A stretch of DNA of 14,806 bases from CAYZHV01 sp964478055 (lineage in GTDB: Bacteria; Spirochaetota; Spirochaetia; DSM-27196; Alkalispirochaetaceae): NCBI GenBank assembly GCA_964478055.1, contig CAYZHV010000076.1:1-14806 (forward strand), given 5' to 3'. Position numbers and translations under genes: made by a program. Below the pieces are notes generated by a model. That model searched no databases, was not told where the DNA came from, and saw only the letters and a list, made by a program, of their open reading frames with translations. Below are positions 1 to 6,268 of this stretch, in pieces; position 1 is the first letter of the stretch; each line of letters opens with the position of its first letter.

Positions 1-1
1 G

Positions 2-61
2 GACGCCGAATATCACGGGCCGGCGCCCACGCGGTTGGCGGACAAGTTGGTCCGACGGTAG
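2..61 (+). CDS. Possible C-terminal end of an upstream gene (partial)
   Basis: The window opens in a reading frame that gives 19 residues ending HGPAPTRLADKLVRR before a TAG at 59-61. A compact GC-rich hairpin starts four bases after that stop, the usual layout of a gene end. The other two forward frames also stay open for a similar distance, but give less protein-like sequence. No family can be assigned from 19 residues, and coding status is only plausible. Confidence 0.3.
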   Translation, partial: DAEYHGPAPTRLADKLVRR

Positions 62-64
62 TCG

Positions 65-96
65 AGGCGCTGCAAGCGCCTGGTTGTTCCCTTTCT
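65..96 (+). terminator. Probable intrinsic terminator
   Basis: A perfect 7-bp stem, AGGCGCT at 65-71 and AGCGCCT at 75-81 around a 3-base loop, is followed by a T-rich but interrupted tail at 84-96. It lies just after the TAG at 59-61 and before the thioredoxin-like gene, so it probably ends the upstream transcript. The T-tract is broken by C and G, so termination may be incomplete. Confidence 0.45.
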
Positions 97-210
97 GATC
101 TATAGCTGGACGCTCGTTGGAGTGCTCTGGTTCCGATGCTTTCCTCTTGGCCTCCGGTGTATTCAGTGCTACCTTTTAGAAAGCTTACAAGTAGCGTAAG
201 GAATACGCCT

Positions 211-714
211 ATGTCAAAGAAGAACGGTAGCCAGGAGCCCGGGTCTCCTGAGAATCGAGCCAAGAAGCGAGAGGAGCGTGCCAAGGCGGCGCAGGTCAAA
301 AAGCGGAAGAGGGTGATCTTCTCCGTGGCCATCGCGGGAATCGTGGTGCTTGCTGCAGGCGCTGCGCTAACAATCTTCGAGCGTCGGGCTGAAGCGGTGT
401 ACGACCTCTCCCAGGTTGGCCAGGGAGTGCCGGCGGTGGTGCAGGTGCATGATCACACCTGCCCGGTCTGTTCGGAGTTGCGGGCGACGGTAGACAGGAT
501 TGACGGAGATTTCTCCGAGGAGAACCTGCTCATTCGCGTAGCGGACGTCCACACCGAGGAGGGACTGGAGTTTGCCAGTCGCTACACCGGTGCCAGAAGG
601 GCCACGCTTCTCTACATTGATGGAGAAGGGAACCTGGTTAACGAGATCAGCGGCGCCCAGGGTGAGGCGGCTCTCCGCCGCACTTTCAGAGAGCTCGCCA
701 CCGGGGAGATGTAG
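211..714 (+). CDS. Membrane-anchored thioredoxin-fold protein with CPVC motif
   Basis: The 167-aa product begins with a highly charged, Lys/Arg-rich cytoplasmic segment (residues 1-34). One transmembrane helix follows (about 35-56), then an extracytoplasmic thioredoxin-like domain (about 64-165). The domain has a redox-type C84-P-V-C87 motif after the strand VPAVVQVHDHT, and the expected later strands ATLLYIDGEGNLV. The cis-proline normally found before the ATLLYIDG strand is not visible (sequence GARRATLLY), so the fold may be degenerate or have altered substrate binding. I chose ATG 211 because an AAGGA-type ribosome binding site lies 8 bases upstream. An in-frame ATG at 136 would add 25 residues but has no such site. 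A thiol-disulphide role at the outer face of the membrane is inferred. The next gene starts 4 bases after the stop, suggesting co-transcription. Confidence 0.75.
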   Translation: MSKKNGSQEPGSPENRAKKREERAKAAQVKKRKRVIFSVAIAGIVVLAAGAALTIFERRAEAVYDLSQVGQGVPAVVQVHDHTCPVCSELRATVDRIDGDFSEENLLIRVADVHTEEGLEFASRYTGARRATLLYIDGEGNLVNEISGAQGEAALRRTFRELATGEM

Positions 715-718
715 CCTG

Positions 719-844
719 GTGATTACTGAGAAGGATCTGCGATACCTGGAGCGGGCGGTGGAGCTCGCCGAAGAGGGAGTCGAGGGGCCTGTGGAAGAGC
801 TTGCGGCCCGGGTTCGTCATTTGCACGAGAGAAAGCATAGCTAA
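719..844 (+). CDS. Small 41-aa hypothetical protein (GTG start)
   Basis: A short frame starts with GTG 719, 4 bases after the stop of the thioredoxin-like gene. A GGGGAG ribosome binding site at 703-708 sits inside that gene's last codons. The product begins VITEKDLRYLERAVEL and continues as an acidic amphipathic helix with regularly spaced Leu, Ala, Glu and Arg, ending RHLHERKHS. It resembles a small helical accessory protein, and I recognise no family. The frame extends back to ATG 572, but that part overlaps the upstream gene out of frame and has poor composition, so the GTG is preferred. The tight spacing implies translational coupling. It could be a chance ORF. Confidence 0.45.
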   Translation: MITEKDLRYLERAVELAEEGVEGPVEELAARVRHLHERKHS

Positions 845-890
845 CCAAACCAAACCGAGGGGGTTCCATCGGGCCCGGCCCTCCAGGGGA

Positions 891-907
891 GACCTCAGAA
901 GGAGGTC
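891..907. terminator. Hairpin between converging genes, possible weak bidirectional terminator
   Basis: GACCTC (891-896) and GAGGTC (902-907) form a perfect 6-bp stem with a 5-base loop, in the 87-base gap between the small plus-strand ORF and the end of the minus-strand fusion gene. No U-tract follows directly on either strand. A termination role is therefore only suggested by its position between convergent genes. Confidence 0.25.
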
Positions 908-931
908 GAAGCCTCACGACTTGCCTGTTCT

Positions 932-3115
932 TTAGCCTTCAACCGTCGGAAGCTCCCCATCCCTTGAGTGCCGCTCTCCGAGGTATCGCCGCCAGACAAA
1001 GGGAACATCCCGCCTAACCTTCTCGGCGCTCAATCCAAAGGCGCGAAGCGGGCGGTTCTGATGCCGTTTTCGGTGCTTCCGATGGGGGCGGGAGTTGAAG
1101 TTTCTCCAGAACTGCTCCCCTGGATCGAGCTCCGCGAAACGAAACAGGCTTTCCAACGCCTCCGGTAGGCGCTCTTTGATCTCCGAGAAGGGGAGGACCA
1201 TCACCTGACTCTCCGGGATCTGCGGGCGCAGGCGCTCGAACTCTTTGTAGAGATCCACGCTCCATCGATACTTCTGCTGAATGTAGAGCCCCTGCTCCGC
1301 CTTGGTCAGCCTCGCCTCCGCGAAGCCCTTGGAAAACTCCAGGTGGGACCGGATACTCTCCTCCGGCGATCTGACAACGTAGACCACCCGGGCATCCGGA
1401 AAGAGCTCAAAGAGCTCCCGCAGCCGAAAGACCGAAGGGTTGGTTTTGAGAACCATCCGCCGATGCCCCGTCGCCAGCAACTGCCGTTTAAGAGCCTTCC
1501 GGTAGAACTTGACCGACCGGCGCCGCTCTCCCCGGCCATACCGCCCGAGATAGAGCCCGAGATTCCGGTATTTTGGGTCCGTGAGGATCCAGGGGCAGTT
1601 GAAGGTAAGAATCTCCGTATCCAGACGGTGCATGAAAAGCCCTTCATCTTCCTCTACTCCGTCCAGTCGAACCTCGTGCCCCTGCTCGGCGGGTTGCACC
1701 ACGTCGAGGAAGAACCGGTTCAGAAAGCGAACAAACGGGTGCACCACCTTTCTCAAGGTCAGGGAGGGAACAAAGAGCTCCCAGGTTGTGAACATCCCCG
1801 CGGTGTGGGAGCCGAAGATCTGCTTCTGCAGGAAGGTGGTTCCGCTTCGGGGATGGCCGAGAATAAAAACCGGTCGGTCTATACGTACCTTTCGCAGCTT
1901 TGGAAAGAAGAGATGGTCCAGAGCGAGGGTGATCCGGGTGAGGAGAAACATGGGCGGCCCCAGTAGGCTCCAGAACACCGCCTTGTGAAACTGCCGGTAC
2001 TTCCAGAAAAGCCGGATGATTATCCAGAGCCGGCCGACCGCGCCGTGGCTTGACGGCTTGCCGGGCTGCTCTTCGGTCATAACTCCTCCCTTGTTGTTCG
2101 GACCTACCCCCGCCATCGAGACCACGGCAAGGGCGATTATGCTAACCAGGTAGTAATCCACAAAGCGCCAGCCGATCAGTATGGTGCCGATCGCCTCCGC
2201 CGGCAGGATGCCACTGAAGAGGATGAGAAAAGCGGCCTCAGCGCCACCGGAGGCTCCCGGCGTGGGGACCACCATCATTACCGCAAACAGTATCCACTGG
2301 AGAAGGATTACCGTCAGCGGATCAACCTGATAACCGAGACTGAAGGCGAGGGCTGTGACCACGGAGTATCTCGCAGCCCAGTGCACCGCCGCCAGAACGA
2401 GGTTTCCCGCGAATCTGAGCTTACCGGCTCGGATCATCTCCCGATAGAGCCGCAGAAAATCACGGCCGAAAAGACGCAGCTTTACCACGAGGCGGGTGAG
2501 AAGACCCCGGCGCTTGGCGATGATGAGACCCGTCGCGACGGCGCCGAGGACGACCGCGATCAGGAGGTACAGCCAGACCCCGCTCAAGGCCGCCGCACCC
2601 CCTTCAGCCTGGGAGCTCAGCTCCGCTCCGAGACGGCGAAAGACCCGGCGGGAGACAAAGAAGAGCAGAATCGGCGCGCCGATGGCGTAGAGGGTGATGT
2701 TTTCCACCGCCTCGACGGTGGTGAGGGAGGTGGACTCGCCGAGAGATATGCCGCGAGCGTAGAGCATCCCCGCCTTGATCGGCTCTCCCCCCACCACCGT
2801 GGGGCTTATGAGAGATCCGAGCTCGCTTGTCACTGTGAGGCGAAACGCCTCCCCCAGGCTCATCGGGTGGCCGCGAAAGCGCAGCCAGTTGGTTAGGCGC
2901 AGCGTTTTTGTAACCCATGGCACGAGGCGGAGGAGGGCGGCTGCGGCGAGAAAGGGCAAAGCGAAGTTGCGCAGTTGCAGGAGTTGCTCGCCGTCCGTGG
3001 TTACAAGCGTGAACCCAACACTCACCGCCGCGGTAACCGGTAAAACCCAAATAAACCGACGAAGAATCGCGCGAACGTTTAGAGTGCTCTTTTCCTGATC
3101 AAACGACTCACTCAC
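932..3115 (-). CDS. Flippase-like (LPG-synthase TM type) membrane domain fused to a sulfotransferase
   Basis: The 727-aa protein has two parts. Residues 1-345 form a multi-pass membrane domain of the lysylphosphatidylglycerol-synthase TM/flippase-like family (UPF0104, TIGR00374 type). It has the hallmark segments SPTVVGGEPIKAGML (104-118) and VVPTPGASGGAEAAF (282-296). Residues 346-727 form a soluble sulfotransferase. HPRSGTT (421-427) is the PAPS 5'-phosphosulfate loop, and RVVYVVRSPEESIRSHLE (576-593) is the 3'-phosphate region with the usual Arg and Ser. Each half is about as long as a free-standing family member. The product probably moves or holds a lipid-linked substrate at the inner membrane and sulfates it or a linked glycan in the cytoplasm. 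This is inference. The start is GTG 3115, with only a weak ribosome binding site. A strong internal site at the junction (ATG 2080) may also produce the sulfotransferase alone. Confidence 0.85.
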   Translation of the reverse strand: MSESFDQEKSTLNVRAILRRFIWVLPVTAAVSVGFTLVTTDGEQLLQLRNFALPFLAAAALLRLVPWVTKTLRLTNWLRFRGHPMSLGEAFRLTVTSELGSLISPTVVGGEPIKAGMLYARGISLGESTSLTTVEAVENITLYAIGAPILLFFVSRRVFRRLGAELSSQAEGGAAALSGVWLYLLIAVVLGAVATGLIIAKRRGLLTRLVVKLRLFGRDFLRLYREMIRAGKLRFAGNLVLAAVHWAARYSVVTALAFSLGYQVDPLTVILLQWILFAVMMVVPTPGASGGAEAAFLILFSGILPAEAIGTILIGWRFVDYYLVSIIALAVVSMAGVGPNNKGGVMTEEQPGKPSSHGAVGRLWIIIRLFWKYRQFHKAVFWSLLGPPMFLLTRITLALDHLFFPKLRKVRIDRPVFILGHPRSGTTFLQKQIFGSHTAGMFTTWELFVPSLTLRKVVHPFVRFLNRFFLDVVQPAEQGHEVRLDGVEEDEGLFMHRLDTEILTFNCPWILTDPKYRNLGLYLGRYGRGERRRSVKFYRKALKRQLLATGHRRMVLKTNPSVFRLRELFELFPDARVVYVVRSPEESIRSHLEFSKGFAEARLTKAEQGLYIQQKYRWSVDLYKEFERLRPQIPESQVMVLPFSEIKERLPEALESLFRFAELDPGEQFWRNFNSRPHRKHRKRHQNRPLRAFGLSAEKVRRDVPFVWRRYLGERHSRDGELPTVEG
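2078..2090 (-). promoter_or_regulatory. Internal ribosome binding site and ATG at the flippase-sulfotransferase junction
   Basis: On the minus strand the sequence GGGAGGAGTTATG lies exactly at the boundary between the two domains, in frame (Met346 of the fusion). The Shine-Dalgarno core GGAGG is better than the signal at the annotated GTG 3115. It could drive separate synthesis of a 382-aa sulfotransferase starting MTEEQPGKP, or be a remnant of two genes that became fused. Confidence 0.55.
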
Positions 3116-3200
3116 GTCTCAAAGATCACCATATTCTGCATCTGGTTTCAAGGATGGTTAGCTGTACGCCCAGGGGAAAGAATGCGTACCTTCACTTTCC

Positions 3201-4181
3201 ATGGAAACGTACAAACTCGGACAGACGGATCTCGAAGTCACACCAATAGGGTTGGGCTGCTGGCAGTTCTCCCAGGGGCAGGGGCTTGTCGGCAAGTATT
3301 GGGGCAACCTGCCGCAGGAAGTGACGGACGATATCGTGCGCATATCCCTCGCCAAGGGAGTGAACTGGTTCGACACCGCCGAAGTATACGGGCGGGGAGC
3401 CTCGGAGCGCTCCCTCGCATCGGCCCTCGACACTGCCGGAGCGAAGCGCGGGGATTACCTAATCGCGGACAAGTGGTTTCCCGCTTTCCGCTTTGCCGGG
3501 AACATTCCCAAGACCTTTGGCCGTCGCGAGGAAGCCCTCGGTGGTCGCAGTGTGGATCTCTACCAGATCCATCAGCCCTTTAGCTTCTCCTCGGTGGAGC
3601 GGCAGATGGACGAAATGGCCGCCCTTCACAGGGAGGGCAGAATTCGGGCCGTCGGGGTGAGCAACTTTGACGAGAAGAAGATGCGCGCCGCCCAGAAACG
3701 GTTGGCCGAGGCCGATATTCCCCTGGCCTCGAACCAGATGCTCTACAGCCTCGTCGACCGCGAGATCGAGCGTAACGGTGTGTTAGATGCGGCGAAAGAA
3801 CTCGGGGTCTCGATTATCGCCTACTCGCCCCTGGCGCAAGGCGTCCTGACCGGAAAGTTTCACGGCGAGGAGGACATCCGAAGCAAATCGGGCCCTCGGA
3901 AGCACATGAAGCGGTTCAAGACCGGTGGGCTCGAGGCGACCCGCCCCTTAGTGGAAACCCTCAGGCGCATCGGGGAGACCCACAAGGCGACGCCGGCGCA
4001 GGTCGCCCTCGCCTGGGTGGTGCAGCAGCATAACCGCCTCGTGGTGGCAATCCCCGGGGCGAGCTCCGTGCGGCAGGCGGAGTCCAACGCGGAGGTTCTG
4101 GAGATACGCCTTTCAGGCCCGGAGCTCGAAGAACTCTCCGAGGCGGGGTTGGAAGCGGAAGCGAGGCTCAAAGGCGCCTAG
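3201..4181 (+). CDS. Aldo/keto reductase
   Basis: This 326-aa protein is a full-length NAD(P)H-dependent aldo/keto reductase of the (beta/alpha)8-barrel superfamily. It probably reduces aldehydes or ketones in the cytoplasm. The catalytic tetrad is visible: D58 and Y63 in NWFDTAEVYG, K91 in IADKW and H124 in DLYQIHQP. Other family segments are GVSNF, the SNQMLYSLVDR strand, IIAYSPLAQGVLTGKF, and the C-terminal cofactor region VVAIPGASSVRQAESNAEVL, which binds the phosphate side of the cofactor. The start ATG 3201 fits the conserved N-terminus METYKLGQTDLEVTPIGLG, although no good ribosome binding site precedes it. The gene is transcribed divergently from the flippase-sulfotransferase across an 85-base gap. 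It resembles the general-stress AKR type; the substrate is unknown. Confidence 0.93.
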   Translation: METYKLGQTDLEVTPIGLGCWQFSQGQGLVGKYWGNLPQEVTDDIVRISLAKGVNWFDTAEVYGRGASERSLASALDTAGAKRGDYLIADKWFPAFRFAGNIPKTFGRREEALGGRSVDLYQIHQPFSFSSVERQMDEMAALHREGRIRAVGVSNFDEKKMRAAQKRLAEADIPLASNQMLYSLVDREIERNGVLDAAKELGVSIIAYSPLAQGVLTGKFHGEEDIRSKSGPRKHMKRFKTGGLEATRPLVETLRRIGETHKATPAQVALAWVVQQHNRLVVAIPGASSVRQAESNAEVLEIRLSGPELEELSEAGLEAEARLKGA

Positions 4182-4218
4182 TCCGGGTGCTAACCACGGC
4201 TCATTGGGCAAAACCAGA

Positions 4219-4247
4219 CTTCCAAAGCCTTCTTATTTCGGTATAAT
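4219..4247 (+). promoter_or_regulatory. Predicted sigma70-type promoter for the coiled-coil gene
   Basis: A perfect -10 box TATAAT occupies 4242-4247. Seventeen bases upstream, CTTCCA (4219-4224) matches the -35 consensus at only 3 of 6 positions. Transcription would start near 4254, at the foot of the leader hairpin. The -10 is strong evidence; the -35 is weak. Confidence 0.5.
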
Positions 4248-4255
4248 TGAAGCAG

Positions 4256-4295
4256 CAGCTCCGCTTCTACGTACTGAGAAGTGCAGGAGGAGCTG
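4256..4295 (+). promoter_or_regulatory. 5'-leader hairpin overlapping the ribosome binding site
   Basis: CAGCTCC (4256-4262) is perfectly complementary to GGAGCTG (4289-4295). Inside it, CTTCT (4264-4268) pairs with AGAAG (4277-4281) around an 8-base loop. The Shine-Dalgarno AGGAGG (4285-4290) lies partly in the outer stem and partly in the asymmetric internal loop. Given the predicted start near 4254, this hairpin would make up nearly the whole leader and could limit translation. Confidence 0.45.
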
Positions 4296-4297
4296 TT

Positions 4298-4756
4298 ATG
4301 AGTAACGCAATGGAACTTTCCCAGGAGGCCCTTCAGCAGATCGGCTCGTACGTCAGGCAGAACCTCAGGAGCTGGCTCCGGGAGGAGCGGTCCGAGGAGC
4401 TTCTGGAGCGAGATCTGCAACTTCGGGAGCGCGTGGTCCGGGTGGAGGAACGCCTCGAGAAGGTCCAGGAGCTCATGCAACAGGGTTTCGACCTGATGGA
4501 GAAGCGGTTCGAGCAGATCGACAAACGGTTCGAGCAGATCGAAAAGAGATTCGAGCAGATCGACAAACGTTTCGAGCAGATCGAAAAGAGATTCGAGCAG
4601 GTCGACAAACGGTTCGAAGATATGAACGGTCGACTCACCGAGATGAACGGTCGGATCGAGTCCTTGGTCGTCGGTATGCGTCGGTTCATGTTCTGGAGCT
4701 TCGGCTTCTCAGCTACTCTTGCCGGTGTCGTCATCGCGGCAGTGGCGCTTCTATAG
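4298..4756 (+). CDS. Tail-anchored coiled-coil protein with KRFEQID heptad repeats
   Basis: The 152-aa product has a helical, charged N-terminal half (1-65). Next come eight consecutive 7-residue units: KRFEQID, KRFEQIE, KRFEQID, KRFEQIE, KRFEQVD, KRFEDMN, GRLTEMN and GRIESLV (residues 69-124). One C-terminal membrane helix follows (about 130-152). F and I/V occupy the a/d-like positions, so a long oligomeric coiled coil anchored to the inner membrane with a cytoplasmic body is likely. The architecture (short repeats plus a C-terminal membrane segment) recalls Borrelia Bdr proteins, but I see no sequence homology to claim. ATG 4298 is chosen because AGGAGG stands 7 bases upstream; the in-frame ATG at 4247 overlaps the -10 box. 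Function is unknown. Similar small repeat proteins are widespread. Confidence 0.8.
   Translation: MSNAMELSQEALQQIGSYVRQNLRSWLREERSEELLERDLQLRERVVRVEERLEKVQELMQQGFDLMEKRFEQIDKRFEQIEKRFEQIDKRFEQIEKRFEQVDKRFEDMNGRLTEMNGRIESLVVGMRRFMFWSFGFSATLAGVVIAAVALL
4502..4627 (+). repeat. In-frame 21-bp tandem repeat array
   Basis: Six 21-bp units encode KRFEQID-like heptads. They alternate in pairs, so 4502-4543 and 4544-4585 are near-identical 42-bp blocks. The units differ mainly at synonymous positions and at the D/E ending. All units keep the reading frame, so gain or loss of a unit would change coiled-coil length without breaking the gene. Confidence 0.9.
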
Positions 4757-4828
4757 CACCCTCGGTGCGGGCGAACACGCAAGGGACTTCGAGGGGGCCC
4801 TCGTCATCCTCCAAGCTCCTCGGCTAAG

Positions 4829-5353
4829 ATGCCTGCCATGAAACCTGAACTACATCCGGTCCTTACCGAAGAGGAACTGAAGTCAGTAACCGCTGATCTT
4901 GCGGCGCGAATTCGCGCTGACTATGAAGGAAAGGACCTATTACTCGTGGGGCTGCTGAAGGGGTCCTTTGTCTTTATGGCGGATCTCATTCGCGTCCTGG
5001 ATATGCCCACGGAGGTCGACTTTATGGCCGCAACCTCCTACGTAGGAACCGAGAGCAGCGGTGAGCTGGTTATCCTGAAGGGGCTCAATGAGTCAGTTCA
5101 CGAGCGGCATGTCCTGATCGTAGAGGACATCATCGACACCGGGCTCACTCTGAGCAAGATCCGGGAACGGCTCCTCGTGGAAGGCCCGGCGAGCCTGGAA
5201 ATCTGCGCCCTCGTGGACAAGCCCGCCCGCCGGCAGGTCGATGTCCCGGTCAAGTACGTCGGTCGGGAAATTCCGGACCTCTTCATCGTTGGTTACGGCA
5301 TCGACTTCGATCAGAAGTATCGCTGGCTTCCCTACATCGGCACCATCGACTGA
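4829..5353 (+). CDS. hpt: Hypoxanthine phosphoribosyltransferase
   Basis: The 174-aa protein is a purine-salvage enzyme that transfers ribose-5-phosphate from PRPP to hypoxanthine (and probably guanine), giving IMP or GMP in the cytoplasm. The PRPP-binding signature VLIVEDIIDTGLTL spans residues 95-108, with the acidic pair E99-D100. LLKGSFVFMADLIR (42-55) holds the conserved LKGS loop. The mobile loop containing S70-Y71 is at about 68-80, K131 lies in ALVDKPARR, and the C-terminal FIVGYGIDFDQKYRWLPYIG is typical of HPRT. Length matches the family. Two starts are possible, ATG 4829 and ATG 4838. Neither has a clear ribosome binding site, and the shorter one (MKPELHPVL) is equally plausible. 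A short GC-rich palindrome (4783-4802) precedes it without a U-tract. Confidence 0.95.
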   Translation: MPAMKPELHPVLTEEELKSVTADLAARIRADYEGKDLLLVGLLKGSFVFMADLIRVLDMPTEVDFMAATSYVGTESSGELVILKGLNESVHERHVLIVEDIIDTGLTLSKIRERLLVEGPASLEICALVDKPARRQVDVPVKYVGREIPDLFIVGYGIDFDQKYRWLPYIGTID

Positions 5354-5355
5354 CG

Positions 5356-5481
5356 CTACCCCTCATCAACAACGCCGGTGTAAGCACCTTTGATAACGAG
5401 CAGCGGGTCGAAGACATCAGCGAGGAAAACATTCAGCGAGTTTTTGACGTAAACACCCTCGGCCCCTTGCGGGTTCCGAGG
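5356..5481 (+). pseudogene. Fragment of a short-chain dehydrogenase/reductase gene
   Basis: Directly after the hpt stop codon, an open frame reads LPLINNAGVSTFDNEQ, then ISEENIQRVFDVNTLGPLRV. This matches the central NNAG motif and the helix and strand ending in N-T-x-G-P-L-R-V of classical SDR enzymes, with the correct spacing of about 27 residues. The nucleotide-binding N-terminus and the catalytic S-Y-K part are absent, and no start codon is present. It is therefore a relic of about 42 codons. Its sequence differs from the intact SDR at 11137-11877, so it is not a recent copy of that gene. Confidence 0.8.
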
Positions 5482-5483
5482 GA

Positions 5484-6077
5484 TTACCCCTTTTCCTTCT
5501 TTCTCCTCCTCAGAAGTCCATGGTAGTTCGTCCCCAGGCCCGGAGTGGCCCCACCATGAATGACGCTGGCAGAACGGACATCCTCAACCACGTAGAACGC
5601 CCTCGGGTTGAACTTCTGGATCTGCTCCAGGACCTTCGGGATTTCCGAGCGCTGTACGACGGTGTATATGATGTCCACCGGTCCCTCGGCACCCTCGCCG
5701 ACGACGGTGGTCACGCCGTATCCATAGGAGCGGAGGCTTGCAATGAGCTCCGCTGCTCGTGTCCGGGTGACAACTCGAACCATTCCTACCCCCAGGGCGA
5801 GGCGCTCCTCCACGAGAATCCCAAGGAAGTTACCCGCCGAGAAGCCTGCTCCGTAGGCGAGGTAAAACCAGATATTGTCGGCGTTCTGCACGATGTTACT
5901 AATGGCGTAGAGCCAAATCATGATCTCGACGAATCCTAAGGCGGGCGCGACGAGCTTCCGACCCCGAGAGACCATAATAATTCGCACGGTACCGATGCTT
6001 ACGTCGGTCACACGCATAAAGAAGATAAGAATGGGTGTGATGTAGAGCGATAGGGTTGGGTTGTTCAGGAGTTCCAT
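5484..6077 (-). CDS. UPF0316/DUF2179 membrane protein (YebE-like)
   Basis: The 197-aa protein has an N-terminal membrane part of about three helices (roughly 10-35, 42-62 and 68-90). It contains the family segment FFMRVTDVSIGTVRIIMVSRGRK, then a soluble C-terminal DUF2179 domain (about 98-168) with RVVTRTRAAELIASLRSYGYGVT, GAEGPVDIIYTVVQRSEIPKVL and FNPRAFYVVEDVR. The family function is unknown; the C-terminal domain is often regarded as a small-ligand or regulatory module. I placed the start at ATG 6077 because MELLNNPTLS fits the family start. The frame is open further upstream to 6167, but that stretch is inside a mobile-element-like sequence. No ribosome binding site is visible, probably because the insertion ends 14 bases upstream of the ATG. 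Confidence 0.88.
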   Translation of the reverse strand: MELLNNPTLSLYITPILIFFMRVTDVSIGTVRIIMVSRGRKLVAPALGFVEIMIWLYAISNIVQNADNIWFYLAYGAGFSAGNFLGILVEERLALGVGMVRVVTRTRAAELIASLRSYGYGVTTVVGEGAEGPVDIIYTVVQRSEIPKVLEQIQKFNPRAFYVVEDVRSASVIHGGATPGLGTNYHGLLRRRKKEKG

Positions 6078-6090
6078 CGCCAGGAGTATA

Positions 6091-6250
6091 TACTGTCCAC
6101 AACCCCTCGGGTAGGTTGGTTTGAGGCCTTGGCCACACATAGGGTTTGGCACCCTTCTCTGGACCAAACTGCGTTTTCCGGGATGAGCAGCCCCGAGCCC
6201 CCTCAGTTCAAGGAGTCATTTCGTTTTTACCCGCAGGGTTGTGGACAGTA
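6091..6250. mobile_element. MITE-like element with 23-bp imperfect terminal inverted repeats and TA flanks
   Basis: TACTGTCCACAACCC (6091-6105) is exactly repeated in inverted orientation as GGGTTGTGGACAGTA (6236-6250). After two mismatches the match resumes with CGGGTA (6108-6113) against TACCCG (6228-6233), giving 21 of 23 matching bases. If the terminal TA on each side is a target duplication, the element is 156 bp (6093-6248), starts CTGT and ends ACAG, as expected for a non-autonomous IS630/Tc1-type element. The 114-base interior has no recognisable gene. It sits between the GntR gene stop and the UPF0316 start. Confidence 0.6.
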
Positions 6251-6268
6251 ACGAGGGAAAGCAGGGAC

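Noticed and set aside
1343..1966. 207-codon plus-strand ORF opposite the sulfotransferase part
   Set aside because: It is a shadow frame. The minus strand encodes the PAPS-binding motifs across the same bases.
3116..3133. Tiny minus-strand upstream ORF (ATG GTG ATC TTT GAG ACG TGA) overlapping the GTG start of the fusion gene
   Set aside because: The GTGA overlap could couple translation, but the mini-ORF has no ribosome binding site and six codons are too few to separate from chance.
4783..4802. Palindrome CGAGGGGGCCCTCG before hpt as a terminator
   Set aside because: The stem is short, the loop is very small and the following bases are not T-rich.
5484..6167. Longer UPF0316 protein starting at 6167
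   Set aside because: The extra 30 residues are encoded within the MITE-like inverted-repeat element and do not look like a family N-terminus; ATG 6077 fits better.
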